A stretch of 64,000 nucleotides of DNA from Torulaspora globosa (Eukaryota > Ascomycota > Saccharomycetes > Saccharomycetales > Saccharomycetaceae), in the NCBI RefSeq assembly GCF_014133895.1, contig NC_050731.1, positions 992,001 through 1,056,000 on the forward strand, given 5' to 3'. The number at the start of each line of letters is the position of its first letter. Position 1 is the stretch's first letter. This document shows positions 36,150-48,400 of the stretch, in pieces. The notes beneath the pieces are model-generated. The model saw only the letters and a program-made list of their open reading frames with translations. It made no database searches and was not told the origin of the DNA. A program made the translations under genes and the position numbers.

Positions 36150-39100
36150 ATGGTGCTATCGGGCTCAGGTTGTCCCTGTGGCTTTGCGGCGTATCCTGAC
36201 CACTCGACGAATGCGTTGAATCCGTGCTTTCTATCACTGGTTGTTCTCGTGGAAGGAGTGTTCTTCATGGTATTTGGGTCGATACAGCTGATTCAGCTGG
36301 TGAAAGAGTCTAAAGTTCCAGAAAGCTTCAAACGGAGGAGCCTATCGCAGCGACAAGTGGTCCAGCTTTCCAATGTGAGCTTATTTGCGGTCCTAATTGT
36401 CTGTCAGCTTACAGCGGCCCTTAACGAGCAAGAGGCAGTCCCGGTGCTGGTGTGGTCATTGTGGATCCATTTGTGTTACGTTGTGTTGATTTCGCTGCCT
36501 ACTCAGTATCTGCAATACTTCAAGAGCCCTTGCGCGCTGGGCAACCAGTTGTTTTACTATATGATACAGGCGACCGTTCTAGGCTTTCAAGTGGCTCAGA
36601 GGGCTGCACACTACCCTAACGAAGACTACAATCTGATCAAAGGGAAGTACGGTGCGATTCTGGAAGTAGGGATGCTGATATGTTCGGCAACCATATTCGT
36701 CTTTGATGTGTACCTCTTCCAGCCCAGCGATGAACTGGAAACATATTACAAAAAGGAGGGCCATCATCTACAGGTCAATTTCCTGGCTCGAGCAACGTTT
36801 ACATGGATGAACGAGTTGATTGTCGATACGTATCATCGAAAGAAGCTAAAAGATCCATACGATTTGCCTGAGCCGCCAGTGAATATAGATATCAGGGACG
36901 TATGTCGTAAGTTACAGGCAGCACGGGAGGCCCAGAAGTGGAAAGGCTCAAATTCCTTGTTCAGCGCACTAATGAAAACGTTCGGTAAATCAATCCTAAT
37001 AGCAACTTTATTGGAGACTTGCAAGGACTTGCTATCAGTCGTCCAACCTCAGTTGTTGCGGTTGTTCATTTTATCTTTTGACGGCAATGCCGCTTCTGAC
37101 TATCCGCCGCTCAATGGATTCTTCGTTGCTCTGGGCCTGTTCTTGGTGAGCGTCATATCTGCGTGTCTGCAGAACCAGTTTTATATCACCATCTTTGAGG
37201 TTGGTCTGGGTATGAGGGGAGCGTTAATAGCTCTGCTTTACAAAAAATCTCTTAGACTCTCTTTAGCCTCGAGAGAAAAAAGCTCTACGGGAGATATACT
37301 GAATATGGCCTCTGTCGACGTTCTAAAAATTCAACGGTTCTTTGAGGACTGTCAGATCATTGTCGGAGCACCTATTCAAATTGTCGTGGTACTTCTCTCC
37401 TTGTACTGGCTATTAGGGCCGGCCACCATCGGAGGCGTTGTCACAATGGCTATTATGATTCCAATCAACTCCTTTCTCTCCAAAAGGGTGAAGAAATTGT
37501 ACAAAACACAGATGAAATATAAAGATGCAAGAATCAGAACTACAACAGAAATCATTAATTCGATGAAATCTATTAAACTATATGCATGGGAAAAGCCGAT
37601 GCTTGACAGATTGGATCATGTACGGAATGGATTGGAGATGGAGAATTTCAAAAAAATTGGTGTGGTTAGCAATCTGATTTTCTTTGCGTGGAACTGCGTG
37701 CCCTTAATGGTAGCATGCTCGACTTTTGGTATGTTTTCCTTCGCAAACAAGAGACCCTTGTCACCTGAAATAGTGTTTCCGGCATTATCTCTGTTCAACA
37801 TCCTAAACGATGCCATTTATTCGCTCCCCAACATCATCAACTCGGTCATCGAGACAAGAGTTTCCATGAATAGATTGAAGGAGTTTTTGCTAAGTGATGA
37901 GCTCGACGACTCTTTTATGGAGGTTGAAGAGACTCCTTGCGATAAAACCTTACCCGTGGTGGAGATAAAAAATGCGACGTTCCTATGGAAATCGCAAGCA
38001 GTTTTGCTAAATGGAGATTTCGATGATGAAGAGTCAAGAGTTGAATCCTCTCAAGTAGCGCTAAAGGACGTACAAGATTTTCATGCAAACAAGGGTGAGC
38101 TTACTTGTATTGTTGGCAGAGTCGGATCTGGGAAGTCGACCATGTTAAGAGCTATATTGGGTCAATTACCATGCATAAGCGGTTCCGTTGAAGGTGTTTC
38201 CCCAAAAGTTTACATTAGAGCCTCCTCTATCGCATATTGCCCGCAGGAACCGTGGATAATGAATGCCTCGATAAAGGATAATATTCTCTTTGGACACCGT
38301 TATGATGAGACCTACTACAACGCTACCATAGAGGCCTGTCAACTTTTACCAGATCTTGATATACTCCCGGAGCGAGACGCGACTTTGGTCGGAGAGAGAG
38401 GCATTTCCCTATCGGGAGGTCAAAAAGCTCGACTCTCGCTCGCTAGAGCTGTCTATTCTAGAGCTGATCTCTGCTTACTGGATGATATTTTATCTGCTGT
38501 TGATGCAGAAGTGAGCAAGAACATTGTTGAGAAGGTTCTCGACCGGGAGAACGGTTTGCTGAAAAATAAAACCGTGGTTTTGACAACAAATGCTATATCC
38601 GTTCTTGATCGTTCGCAGATGATCTATGCTTTGGAAGGAGGTCATATTGTTGAGAAAGCATCTTACAAAGATGTCATTGCTTCATCAAAGGCGTCAACAT
38701 TGAAGATGATGATTGAGGAGTTTGGAAGGAACATAGAGTATTCCTCTGGTATTGCCGGTGAAAATCATTCGGTAGAGGAAATTATTCTGAAATCAGACGC
38801 GAATGCAGATGCACTTGCCAATGACGTGACATCTTTGACATCTTTGATTGCTCCTGATACTGTTAATGATCTGTCTTTAAGCTCGAGGAGAGCCTCCATG
38901 GCGACTCTGGACGCCCCAAGATTATTTGCTACTGATGGCTCTGCACCAATGACAGTGGAAAAGAAGGAAGAGGGAAGAGTAAAAACGTCAGTTTACATGT
39001 TTTACATGAAAGCCTGTGGTGTTCTTGGAGTAGCACTGTTCCTTTCGTTCATGGTCTCAAGTCGGATATTTGATCTTCTCGAAAACTTCTGGCTAAAATA

Positions 39101-40772
39101 CTGGGCAGAAGAAAATGAACGCAGAGGCTCCAATGAAGATGTCTGGCGGTTTGTCGGGATTTACGCCGTGATTGGTGTATTTTCGGCCGCATTCAACAAC
39201 CTAAGAACAATTGTTTTATTGCTGTATTGCACAATCCGAGCTGCCACAAAGCTTCATGATGAGATGGCAAGATCGGTCTTGAGAAGCCCAATGAGCTTTT
39301 TTGAAACGACCCCAGCTGGGAGAATTCTTAATAGATTTTCCTCTGATATCCAAGCCGTTGACAGCAATCTTCAATGGATGTTCGCTTTTTTCTTCCGATC
39401 GATTTTGAATTATCTAGTGACCGTTGTATTGATCAGTTACAACATGCCATGGTTTCTGGCCGTCAATGCGGTACTCTTGGTAGTCTACCTGTACTACCAA
39501 ACATATTACATAACGCTGAGCAGGGAATTGAAAAGATTGACCAGTATCTCGGTATCGCCCATAATGTCACTAATGGGAGAAAGCTTAGGTGGCCACGCTG
39601 TTATAAACGCATTCAAGCATTTTGATAGATTTGACTTTCTCAATTTTAGCAATGTGCAATTCAACATCAACTGCAATTTCAACTTAAGATCGACAAATAG
39701 ATGGCTTTCTGTTCGTTTGCAAACAATTGGGGCATTCATTGTGCTAACCACAGCTTTACTGTCTTTAGGCACTTTGGGCTCGAAGCAGAAACTGAGCCCG
39801 GGAATGGTCGGACTTTTGATGAGTTATGCGCTAGAGGTGACGAGCTCACTTATGTGGATAGTAAGAATGTCTGTTCAAATTGAAACGAACGTTGTTTCTG
39901 TCGAACGGATTTACGAGTATTGTAATTTGACACCAGAGGCGCCGGAGGTGATTGAATCTTGTCGGCCTGTTGAATCATGGCCAGCTCAAGGCAAGATCAG
40001 CTTCAAAAGCTATTCGACCAAATACAAAACACAAAAGGATCCTGCTTTGAGGAATATCAACATAGACATTAAACCCCAGGAAAAAATTGGTGTTGTTGGT
40101 AGAACTGGGGCTGGAAAATCCACTCTGTCTCTAGCACTTTTCAGATTGCTTGAGGCGACGAGCGGTTCGATTGAAATCGACGATATAGACATCTCAACAA
40201 TTGGGCTTGCCGATTTAAGGAGCCACCTCGGCATCATTCCTCAGGATGCTCAAGCCTTTGAAGGATCCATCAGGTATAACCTGGATCCATTCCAGCGCTA
40301 TTCCACGGAAACACTTTGGAAGGCTATCAAGTTGTCACATCTCGAACCGCATGTTATCGCTATGTGTCATAAGGAGAACAAAAATGGCCACCAAGCTACT
40401 CGGGAAGAAATGCTTGAAACCAAGATAACCGAAAATGGGGGCAATCTCTCAGTCGGACAGAGGCAGCTTCTTTGTTTATCCAGAGCTCTGTTGAATGACT
40501 CCAAAGTTCTTGTTCTGGACGAGGCGACAGCTGCTGTTGACATGGAGACAGATAAGATTATCCAGGAAACGATAAGATCTGAGTTCAAGGACAAGACCAT
40601 TTTGACGATCGCGCACAGAATCGACACGGTCCTGGACAGCGATCGGATAATAGTGCTGGATGCGGGAGAGGTCAAAGAGTTTGATAAGCCAGAGAACCTA
40701 CTATCAAACAAGCAATCGCTGTTCTATGCGCTTTGCGAGAAAGGTGGCCATCTTGGAAAAAAAAGCCCTTAA
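36150..40772 (+). CDS. BPT1: Vacuolar ABC transporter of the MRP/ABCC class (bile pigment transporter)
   Basis: A 1540-residue full-length ABCC protein (Bpt1 is 1559). It has an N-terminal extra membrane domain TMD0 (about residues 25-195), the L0 linker, TMD1 (270-570), NBD1 with Walker A GRVGSGKST near 655 and signature LSGGQKARL near 753, then TMD2 (about 950-1240). NBD2 has GRTGAGKST near 1316 and signature LSVGQRQLL near 1432. The N terminus (STNALNPCF), the STGDILN region, DDILSAVDAEVSKNI and the C-terminal EKGGHL match Bpt1 rather than Ycf1. Bpt1 moves glutathione conjugates, cadmium and unconjugated bilirubin into the vacuole. It is convergent with MET17, with 72 bp between stops. In S. 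cerevisiae BPT1 is next to SDC25. Confidence 0.95.
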   Translation: MVLSGSGCPCGFAAYPDHSTNALNPCFLSLVVLVEGVFFMVFGSIQLIQLVKESKVPESFKRRSLSQRQVVQLSNVSLFAVLIVCQLTAALNEQEAVPVLVWSLWIHLCYVVLISLPTQYLQYFKSPCALGNQLFYYMIQATVLGFQVAQRAAHYPNEDYNLIKGKYGAILEVGMLICSATIFVFDVYLFQPSDELETYYKKEGHHLQVNFLARATFTWMNELIVDTYHRKKLKDPYDLPEPPVNIDIRDVCRKLQAAREAQKWKGSNSLFSALMKTFGKSILIATLLETCKDLLSVVQPQLLRLFILSFDGNAASDYPPLNGFFVALGLFLVSVISACLQNQFYITIFEVGLGMRGALIALLYKKSLRLSLASREKSSTGDILNMASVDVLKIQRFFEDCQIIVGAPIQIVVVLLSLYWLLGPATIGGVVTMAIMIPINSFLSKRVKKLYKTQMKYKDARIRTTTEIINSMKSIKLYAWEKPMLDRLDHVRNGLEMENFKKIGVVSNLIFFAWNCVPLMVACSTFGMFSFANKRPLSPEIVFPALSLFNILNDAIYSLPNIINSVIETRVSMNRLKEFLLSDELDDSFMEVEETPCDKTLPVVEIKNATFLWKSQAVLLNGDFDDEESRVESSQVALKDVQDFHANKGELTCIVGRVGSGKSTMLRAILGQLPCISGSVEGVSPKVYIRASSIAYCPQEPWIMNASIKDNILFGHRYDETYYNATIEACQLLPDLDILPERDATLVGERGISLSGGQKARLSLARAVYSRADLCLLDDILSAVDAEVSKNIVEKVLDRENGLLKNKTVVLTTNAISVLDRSQMIYALEGGHIVEKASYKDVIASSKASTLKMMIEEFGRNIEYSSGIAGENHSVEEIILKSDANADALANDVTSLTSLIAPDTVNDLSLSSRRASMATLDAPRLFATDGSAPMTVEKKEEGRVKTSVYMFYMKACGVLGVALFLSFMVSSRIFDLLENFWLKYWAEENERRGSNEDVWRFVGIYAVIGVFSAAFNNLRTIVLLLYCTIRAATKLHDEMARSVLRSPMSFFETTPAGRILNRFSSDIQAVDSNLQWMFAFFFRSILNYLVTVVLISYNMPWFLAVNAVLLVVYLYYQTYYITLSRELKRLTSISVSPIMSLMGESLGGHAVINAFKHFDRFDFLNFSNVQFNINCNFNLRSTNRWLSVRLQTIGAFIVLTTALLSLGTLGSKQKLSPGMVGLLMSYALEVTSSLMWIVRMSVQIETNVVSVERIYEYCNLTPEAPEVIESCRPVESWPAQGKISFKSYSTKYKTQKDPALRNINIDIKPQEKIGVVGRTGAGKSTLSLALFRLLEATSGSIEIDDIDISTIGLADLRSHLGIIPQDAQAFEGSIRYNLDPFQRYSTETLWKAIKLSHLEPHVIAMCHKENKNGHQATREEMLETKITENGGNLSVGQRQLLCLSRALLNDSKVLVLDEATAAVDMETDKIIQETIRSEFKDKTILTIAHRIDTVLDSDRIIVLDAGEVKEFDKPENLLSNKQSLFYALCEKGGHLGKKSP

Positions 40773-40844
40773 AGCTTATATTCACAAGGAAGTCGTTATT
40801 GTATATGGATTACATATCTTTTGGTTTCTCTATGAGTTACAATC

Positions 40845-42521
<1,677 letters not shown>

Positions 42522-42620
42522 TGAGAGCTAAGGGATTCGAACCCTTGCATCCGAAGATATCAGAGATTTTAAGTCGAAACAACCTAAATCTGACGCCTTA
42601 AACCACTCGGCCAAACTCCC
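42522..42620 (-). tRNA. tRNA-Leu (anticodon UAG), with 17-nt intron
   Basis: A 99-nt gene on the reverse strand. The acceptor starts GGGAGTT and ends AGCTCTC plus discriminator A. The D arm is TGGCCGAGTGGTTTAAGGC and the long variable arm is ATATCTTCGGATGC, as in yeast leucine tRNAs; the B box is GGTTCGAACCC. Anticodon TAG is at 42584-42586. The intron (42566-42582) begins one base 3' of the anticodon, the universal nuclear tRNA intron position. Removing it restores a 5-bp anticodon stem, TCAGA with TCTGA. S. cerevisiae tRNA-Leu(UAG) also has an intron here. T-rich terminators follow (complements of A5 at 42514-42518 and 42501-42505). Confidence 0.95.
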
Positions 42621-42772
42621 TACTTGTGATTGTTGAGAAAATGCTTTTTTAGACATATATATTCCCCTCTTGTAAAGACGTGATACAACCATATGCCATC
42701 TACTATGGATGGCTGGTCTGGCGAGGATGAGCTTTGTATATTACTTGTACGAATTTTACATACTGCGAAGGC

Positions 42773-43807
42773 TCAGACAGCGTCCTTGGCGGGGATCCTC
42801 GCATTGGCCCAAATCTCTTCAAGCCCTCGCTTGAGTATGTCTACGTTGTAGTCTGCGACCGTTAGGCAGCTCTCCGCGTCTGCACCGTTGGGTCTGATCA
42901 CCGCCACGAGCGCCAGGCCGCGGATCATCTGCTTCAGGTAGATGATGACGTCGTTTCCCAGTTGGGCGACGTTCTTGAGCTCTCGGGGGCGGTATGGAGT
43001 AGTCTCGCCGCCGCTCGCGCGCTTGTCGCTCCTGTGCGAGTCCTTGTAGAGGTCAAACAGATCTATGGTGACGTCGACGAACTCAGCGCACACCTCGTAC
43101 AACTGTATATCGACGGGGCTGGAGTCTGTCGAGACGTAGATCTTGGAGTTGATGTCGAACAGGAACGCCTTCTCGATCTTAGAGTGCTGGATCAGATTGT
43201 CAAGCATGTTCTCCAGGTATGACAGCTCCGGTATCAGTTTCTGCACGATACGGGAGAAAGCCTCGTAGATCGAATGGTCGAATATGGACGTGAGGTAGAA
43301 CGAGACTTGAACACCATCAAGACCCAGCTCGAGTAGTTCCTCTCCGGTGCGCTGCATTATGTCACGCTGCGCATCGAGCTTGAAATCTTCACTCAGACCG
43401 TCAACCTTGTGAATCAAAACTTCGATGTTTATGTTCGGGTTCACCTTGTATGCATATTCAATGATCATCGCAAGGTTGGTTATGGCATTCATGTACTCAT
43501 CCTGCGAGTCGATGACGTATACAAGCCCTCCAACGCTCCTGAAGAGTTTCTCGGAATCGTAGCTCGGTTCGAAGTAGTTCAGCTGGCCCGGCAGCTCCAT
43601 AACCGCTAAGTCGATCAACGTCGAGAAATGCTCCATAGTCGGGTTCGAGGTCGACTCCAGATACAGCGTGTCGAGCGGCTGCATGTTGTGGAAAAGCACT
43701 TTGCAAATCGACGACTTTCCGCCCCGTCTCAGGCCAAGCAGCAAGATCATCGCCTTGGATTCCTCGTTATCTAGCTTGCTGACAGTCGCCATCTCCTCAT
43801 TCGACAT
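42773..43807 (-). CDS. GTR2: Rag-family GTPase (RagC/D type), TORC1 activator
   Basis: A 344-residue protein (341 in S. cerevisiae). The first ATG is at 43807 (MSNEEMATVSKL); the open frame extends 16 codons further but only from a TTG. The Ras-like P-loop is GLRRGGKS at residues 25-32, the switch II region is VMELPGQLNYFEPSYDS, and the NKxD position is HKVDG, as usual for Gtr2. The C-terminal roadblock domain (about 200-330) contains HSKIEKAFLFDINSKIYVSTDS and dimerises with Gtr1. The heterodimer on the vacuole signals amino-acid sufficiency to TORC1. Coding GC is high. Synteny: GTR2 flanks TIF4631 in S. cerevisiae. A second in-frame ATG at 43792 cannot be excluded as start. Confidence 0.96.
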   Translation of the reverse strand: MSNEEMATVSKLDNEESKAMILLLGLRRGGKSSICKVLFHNMQPLDTLYLESTSNPTMEHFSTLIDLAVMELPGQLNYFEPSYDSEKLFRSVGGLVYVIDSQDEYMNAITNLAMIIEYAYKVNPNINIEVLIHKVDGLSEDFKLDAQRDIMQRTGEELLELGLDGVQVSFYLTSIFDHSIYEAFSRIVQKLIPELSYLENMLDNLIQHSKIEKAFLFDINSKIYVSTDSSPVDIQLYEVCAEFVDVTIDLFDLYKDSHRSDKRASGGETTPYRPRELKNVAQLGNDVIIYLKQMIRGLALVAVIRPNGADAESCLTVADYNVDILKRGLEEIWANARIPAKDAV

Positions 43808-44564
43808 CTTTATGCCACTATCCTGTCCTTTAGAGGCCGATGCTACACGATTCAAGTTTCCTGCAATGACGTTTTCTTAGATAAAGCGAAGCGGAAGCCC
43901 AGCTTAAGGCGACTGTCACAGTAGAAAGCCCTCTGATCCAGCTGAATCCGCCTCAGGGGCTGGTAGACATGTGTCGCCCAGCAGGTTGAGACGTCTGAAC
44001 TTCAACCTCCGCCGGGCCACCTTTTCTTCAGACAATCTTGCTTCACAAGTTACGCTGACCATTGAAACCCCCAGCAAGGAGCCCAGTAACGCTTGGTGTC
44101 CTCACGCAAACCTGGAAACCATTGCCACGGTCTCAGTGCTATGCCCTCTGTTGTGCCAATGGGTTTTTATGTTTAGTTTGAGGGATCTACATTTCGGAAA
44201 AACAGCGTAAATCATGGAAGCCAGCAAAACATGATAAAATCGTCCTCTTGAAGCCCCGGATGCAGCAATCCTGCGAGCCAATGGCATTCGTAAGCTCTTG
44301 CCTTGATCTACAAGACCTCTTCGACACGAAAATTGGCCCTTGTAGTAAATTGGCACGCTGCCGCAACAGAACGCAATGCAAGAGGGTCCAACACTGACTA
44401 AGCTTCTGGGAGAGTAGCTGGATTGGCCAGAAGGCCAGGATTGAATCTTTGAAGAACGCCTTTAGGTCTTCCTCGCTGTAGCTTCTTGTTAATCAGTATG
44501 TCTGTAAAAAAAAGACAGCGACTGGGAACTCATCGATTGATCAATTCAGCTGCAAAGACTAGAT
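43808..44564. promoter_or_regulatory. Divergent GTR2-TYW3 region
   Basis: 757 bp with no supported gene. A 79-codon forward frame (43971-44210) starts only with GTG and has no recognisable content; reverse frames at 44102-44381 overlap each other. An A8 run (44504-44511) lies about 55 bp before the TYW3 ATG. I recognise no specific site. Confidence 0.45.
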
Positions 44565-45263
44565 ATGGCTCGACAGAATCCATTTGATCAGAAGAAGGCT
44601 TCTATTTTGGCAGAGATTCGGTCTAGTCAGCCAGACCTGTCTCCTAAAGGCGACATCGACGTCCTATGCTATCCCATTATGGACTTGATAAACTCACACA
44701 GCGATATGGTGACAACATCATCCTGCTCCGGTCGACTCAGTATCTTTCTTGAAGGCACAAAGCAGCATAATGGCGTCCAGAAGTCGGGAGGCAAGGGTGA
44801 GGGAGGCAGATGGCTGTACGTGACGCATAACTGCGATGAAGTTACCGGTTGGCTTGACAAGATTGATCCTGAGAGCTACTGCTATGTTCAGGACGATCTG
44901 CTGAGTGCTGCCAAAGATTCTGATTCGAGCAAGAGACTTTTATTGTACAAATACGAGCCATTTATACTGCATGTGAAGTGCAGGGACTTCGCGATGGCAT
45001 CGAAATTGTACAATACTGCCATGGGATGTGGCTTCAGAGAAAGCGGCATCGGTTCCAATAACCTTGTTGCGATCAGAATTAACATAAAGTTGGATATTCC
45101 AATAGGGTTCTGGGATGAAAACGCGAACAAGATAGCCCTCTGCGTGCCCGCCGACTACATTTCGCTCATCGATGGCCTCACCTGCAGCAAGTTCCAGGAA
45201 AATGCTAGGAAAATGCAAGTGCTGTACGATAGAATAAAAGCTAATATAATAGATTCTGTATAA
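44565..45263 (+). CDS. TYW3: tRNA wybutosine-synthesizing protein 3 (N4-methyltransferase step)
   Basis: A 232-residue protein (273 in S. cerevisiae). It has the TYW3 family's N-terminal helix (NPFDQKKASILAEI), the signature TTSSCSGRLSIFLEG (about residues 47-61), the WLYVTHN strand near 82, and FRESGIGSNNLVAIR near 162-176. It methylates N4 of yW-86 in the pathway that builds wybutosine at position 37 of tRNA-Phe in the cytosol. In S. cerevisiae TYW3 (YGL050W) is adjacent to TIF4632, as here; it is convergent with eIF4G across a 197-bp gap. The shorter length comes mainly from the C-terminal end. Confidence 0.93.
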   Translation: MARQNPFDQKKASILAEIRSSQPDLSPKGDIDVLCYPIMDLINSHSDMVTTSSCSGRLSIFLEGTKQHNGVQKSGGKGEGGRWLYVTHNCDEVTGWLDKIDPESYCYVQDDLLSAAKDSDSSKRLLLYKYEPFILHVKCRDFAMASKLYNTAMGCGFRESGIGSNNLVAIRINIKLDIPIGFWDENANKIALCVPADYISLIDGLTCSKFQENARKMQVLYDRIKANIIDSV

Positions 45264-45460
45264 TGCTTAAAGCTCCGCTCTCTGTCAAGAGAAGATAAAA
45301 CAGAGCACAGTAATTCCACTCGGTGACTTAACTATACCGACCATACTTATTTGACAGACATTAACAATATACAGTTGAATCAATTATAGCACATTATGAA
45401 CCAATGACAAAAATCAAAATTATCGTAAAAGGATTTGCAGGTATACAGTTAAGAGCTCGC

Positions 45461-48400
45461 TTAATCATCATCGTCGTTATCATCCATCAATGCGCTGAAC
45501 ATGTTTGTAGCAGTCTTTTGAGGTTGACGTGGTTCTTCCTTCTGAGCGGGCTTTTGAATATGTCTTTGAGAAGATGATCTTGTGGAAATGAAATTGTCCT
45601 TTGAAATTACAGGAGCTTCTCTTTTAAAGGAGTTTCTGCTACCGAGTGAAGCGTTCATGCGTCTTGAGCTATTCCTAGAATTGTTCTTCGATTGACGCCT
45701 CTCTTCCTCTTCATGAATTTGTTGAATGGTTTTTGGTCCATCTTCTTTTTTAGTACTGTTCCAATGTTTATTTTCTCTTAGTTCCCTAATGTCGATCAAT
45801 TTGAACTTCATTCTACTTGAGATTGGAGCATTTTCAATGATGTTCTGTAGGATGGCAAACAAGCTATCTAGAAGTGCAGAACCCTCTAATGCCAGTTGGC
45901 CTGTGCTGAAACTGTCACCCTCGAATTGCTCACCCACAGTATTCAGCAATTCCACAACAGATTCCAAAGTCTCGTCAGTTGGAGCGTTGCTCAAATCTTT
46001 CATCAGTCTACGGAAACACTCGAACATCATCTTACCGGTTAGCAAGTTCAAACGGTATAAGAAACCGATGAAGCGAACTAGACCCAAACCTCTTCTCTTG
46101 GCCGCAGCGGCTTTGTAATACTCATCAGACATCATTTCTGGTTCTAATGGAGTACCGTCTTCCTTTGTAGGCAGTTTGTCGGTCCAACCTTTATCGAACT
46201 CGGTGTGACATCTGGCAACCAAATAATGCAGCACTAACTTTGGACCTGTTTTACCTTCGTTGTTTTCATCCTTAATCTCTGGATCAAGGTCTTTCACCAG
46301 CTTACCACACAGCTGGGCGTACATAGAGGACCAGTGTGGTTCGTCACAAGCCTTGTGGAAAACTTCTTCAATGACAATATTCAGAGTTTCACCCTTTTCC
46401 TCCCATTTTGATTGGTTGGCGACCTTCAAAATGTCAGCGGAGATAGGGTCGAACATTTCCAAAGTTAACTTGTTCAGCAAGGATTTCATCCTTCTCTCCG
46501 CTTCTTCTTTGTCCAGTAACTCTGTAACACCATCTGGTGCCATTTTCTTTTCCGTCTTCTTTTGTTTTGATTTAGGAACCCATCTGTTAGCGCTTGGAAC
46601 TAGTGGAGCGACTTCTTCCTTAGGTTTCTCTGATTCTCTCCTTTCTTCCTCACCTCTCTCGCGCTCTCTTTCACGATCCCTTCTAGATGTGTATGATCTG
46701 TTTGATCTTCTATCATCAACCACTCTCTTAGATTTTCTCTTTGAAGAAGTTCTGGAGTTTGATCTGCCATCCACGTTTCTGAAAGAACTGCTCTTTCCAA
46801 AATCGCGCCCGCTGTTCATTCTGCCAGCTCCTCCAAATAGGCTTGGATCCCTAGGTCTGCCGCCTTTACCCATTCCCGGCGGAATAACAATCTTGGATGC
46901 TGCTTTTTGTATCCACTCATCGTCCGCAACAGCTTTTACTCTGTCCTTGAATTGAAGCAAAAATGTTGGGCCATAGGTGTACTTAATGTGCGATTTCTTG
47001 TACCTAGCATCTGGTGCTTCAATTCCAGCTGGATAGGTAAATGCATATATGTCTTCGATTGGCTTAGCTGCGTTCAGTCTATCAAGTAGCTGCGTTACCG
47101 TTAGTTTGTCTTCAGATTCGTCTGTTTTCTCTTCAGTAGCCTCATCCTCTGCCGTCTCTTCAATAGCCTCATCCTCTGCTTTCTCTTCAATAGCCTCATC
47201 CTCTGCTTTCTCCTCAGATACTTCATCCTCTGCTTTCTCTCCCTCTACCATTGTTGTGTCTTCTGCCGCAGCACCCTCAGTGGTAATGCCCTCGCTTGTA
47301 GCTGCTTCGTCTTTAACCGCTTCAGTCTTAGCTGGTTCCTCGTTCACTACCTGCTCTTTGTCAACAGCTTCGGTCTCCGTTAACTGCTCAGTCGAAGGTT
47401 CCTCCTTTTTGACGTCAGGCTCGCCGACTGGTTCTGGCTTGGCAGCTTCCACTTCGGCTGATTGTTTAGCGGCTTCCTTCTTGAGCTTCAGAGCTTCAGC
47501 AAATGTGGTGGCGGTTTTCTTTGACGCTTCTTCAGAGCCGGCAGTTTTTTGAGCTCCAGCTTCGTCCTTTGCAATCTCTTTTGCTGGCTGCTCAGGAGCG
47601 GCTTTCTGCTCTTCTTGCACAGGAGTTAGTACAGGCTCGGCTGGCTTTGGCTTGGAAGCCTCAATCTGTTCGTGCTTCTTCTTCTCCAAAGCTGCCTTAC
47701 GCAGCTTGATCTGCTCCAGAAATTCTCTCTTTGTCTTCTCTGCTTCAGAAATTGCATTCTCCGGCGTGGCTGGAGCCTTAGCACCAGACTCAGTCTTTTC
47801 CTTGTCCGCACTGTCCTTTGAAGCACTAGAAGCGGCCTCAGTTGGAGCGGCAGTGTTCACTGCAGCCTTCTCTGCCTCATTCCCGTTGGTGGCAGTGTTC
47901 TGGGAACGATGGGCCGGTTGATGTGCTTGATGAAGTGCATTCAAATCCAAGTGTTCGCCGGTCTTTGTGGTAATTTCAATCTTGCGGGACGTAGGAGTAG
48001 GAGTGCTGGACGTAGAGGACACAGGCGACGTCGATGGCGAGCCTTCCATCGGAGCGTTATTCACTGCAGCCATCTGCGGAGCCATATAGTACATCTGTGG
48101 GTTGTAGTAGCCTTGCCATTGCAGGTTCATGGCTGCAGCGGCTGCAGCGTTCATCCCTCCCCTATGAGCCTTGTATCCGTTGTAGTTCCTGCCATTGCTA
48201 TTATACCTGTTGTACTGGTTTTGACTCACATTGGCCCCGTTGTAGTTGTACTTATTGGCACCGTAACGACCGCCTCTCTGCTGGCCCTGTCTACCTCCAC
48301 GAGACCCTCTCTGGGAGTAATCTCCCCCAGTATGGTAGTGGTAAGGTTGCTGCTGCTGGTACTGTTCTTCACCGGCCGACTGCTTCAGTTGCCCCTGAGA

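Noticed and set aside
43808..43855. 16-codon upstream extension of GTR2
   Set aside because: It starts with TTG; the first ATG is at 43807.
43971..44210. 79-codon forward frame between GTR2 and TYW3
   Set aside because: Only a GTG start is available, and the nearby ATG at 43969 is in another frame that stops after six codons.
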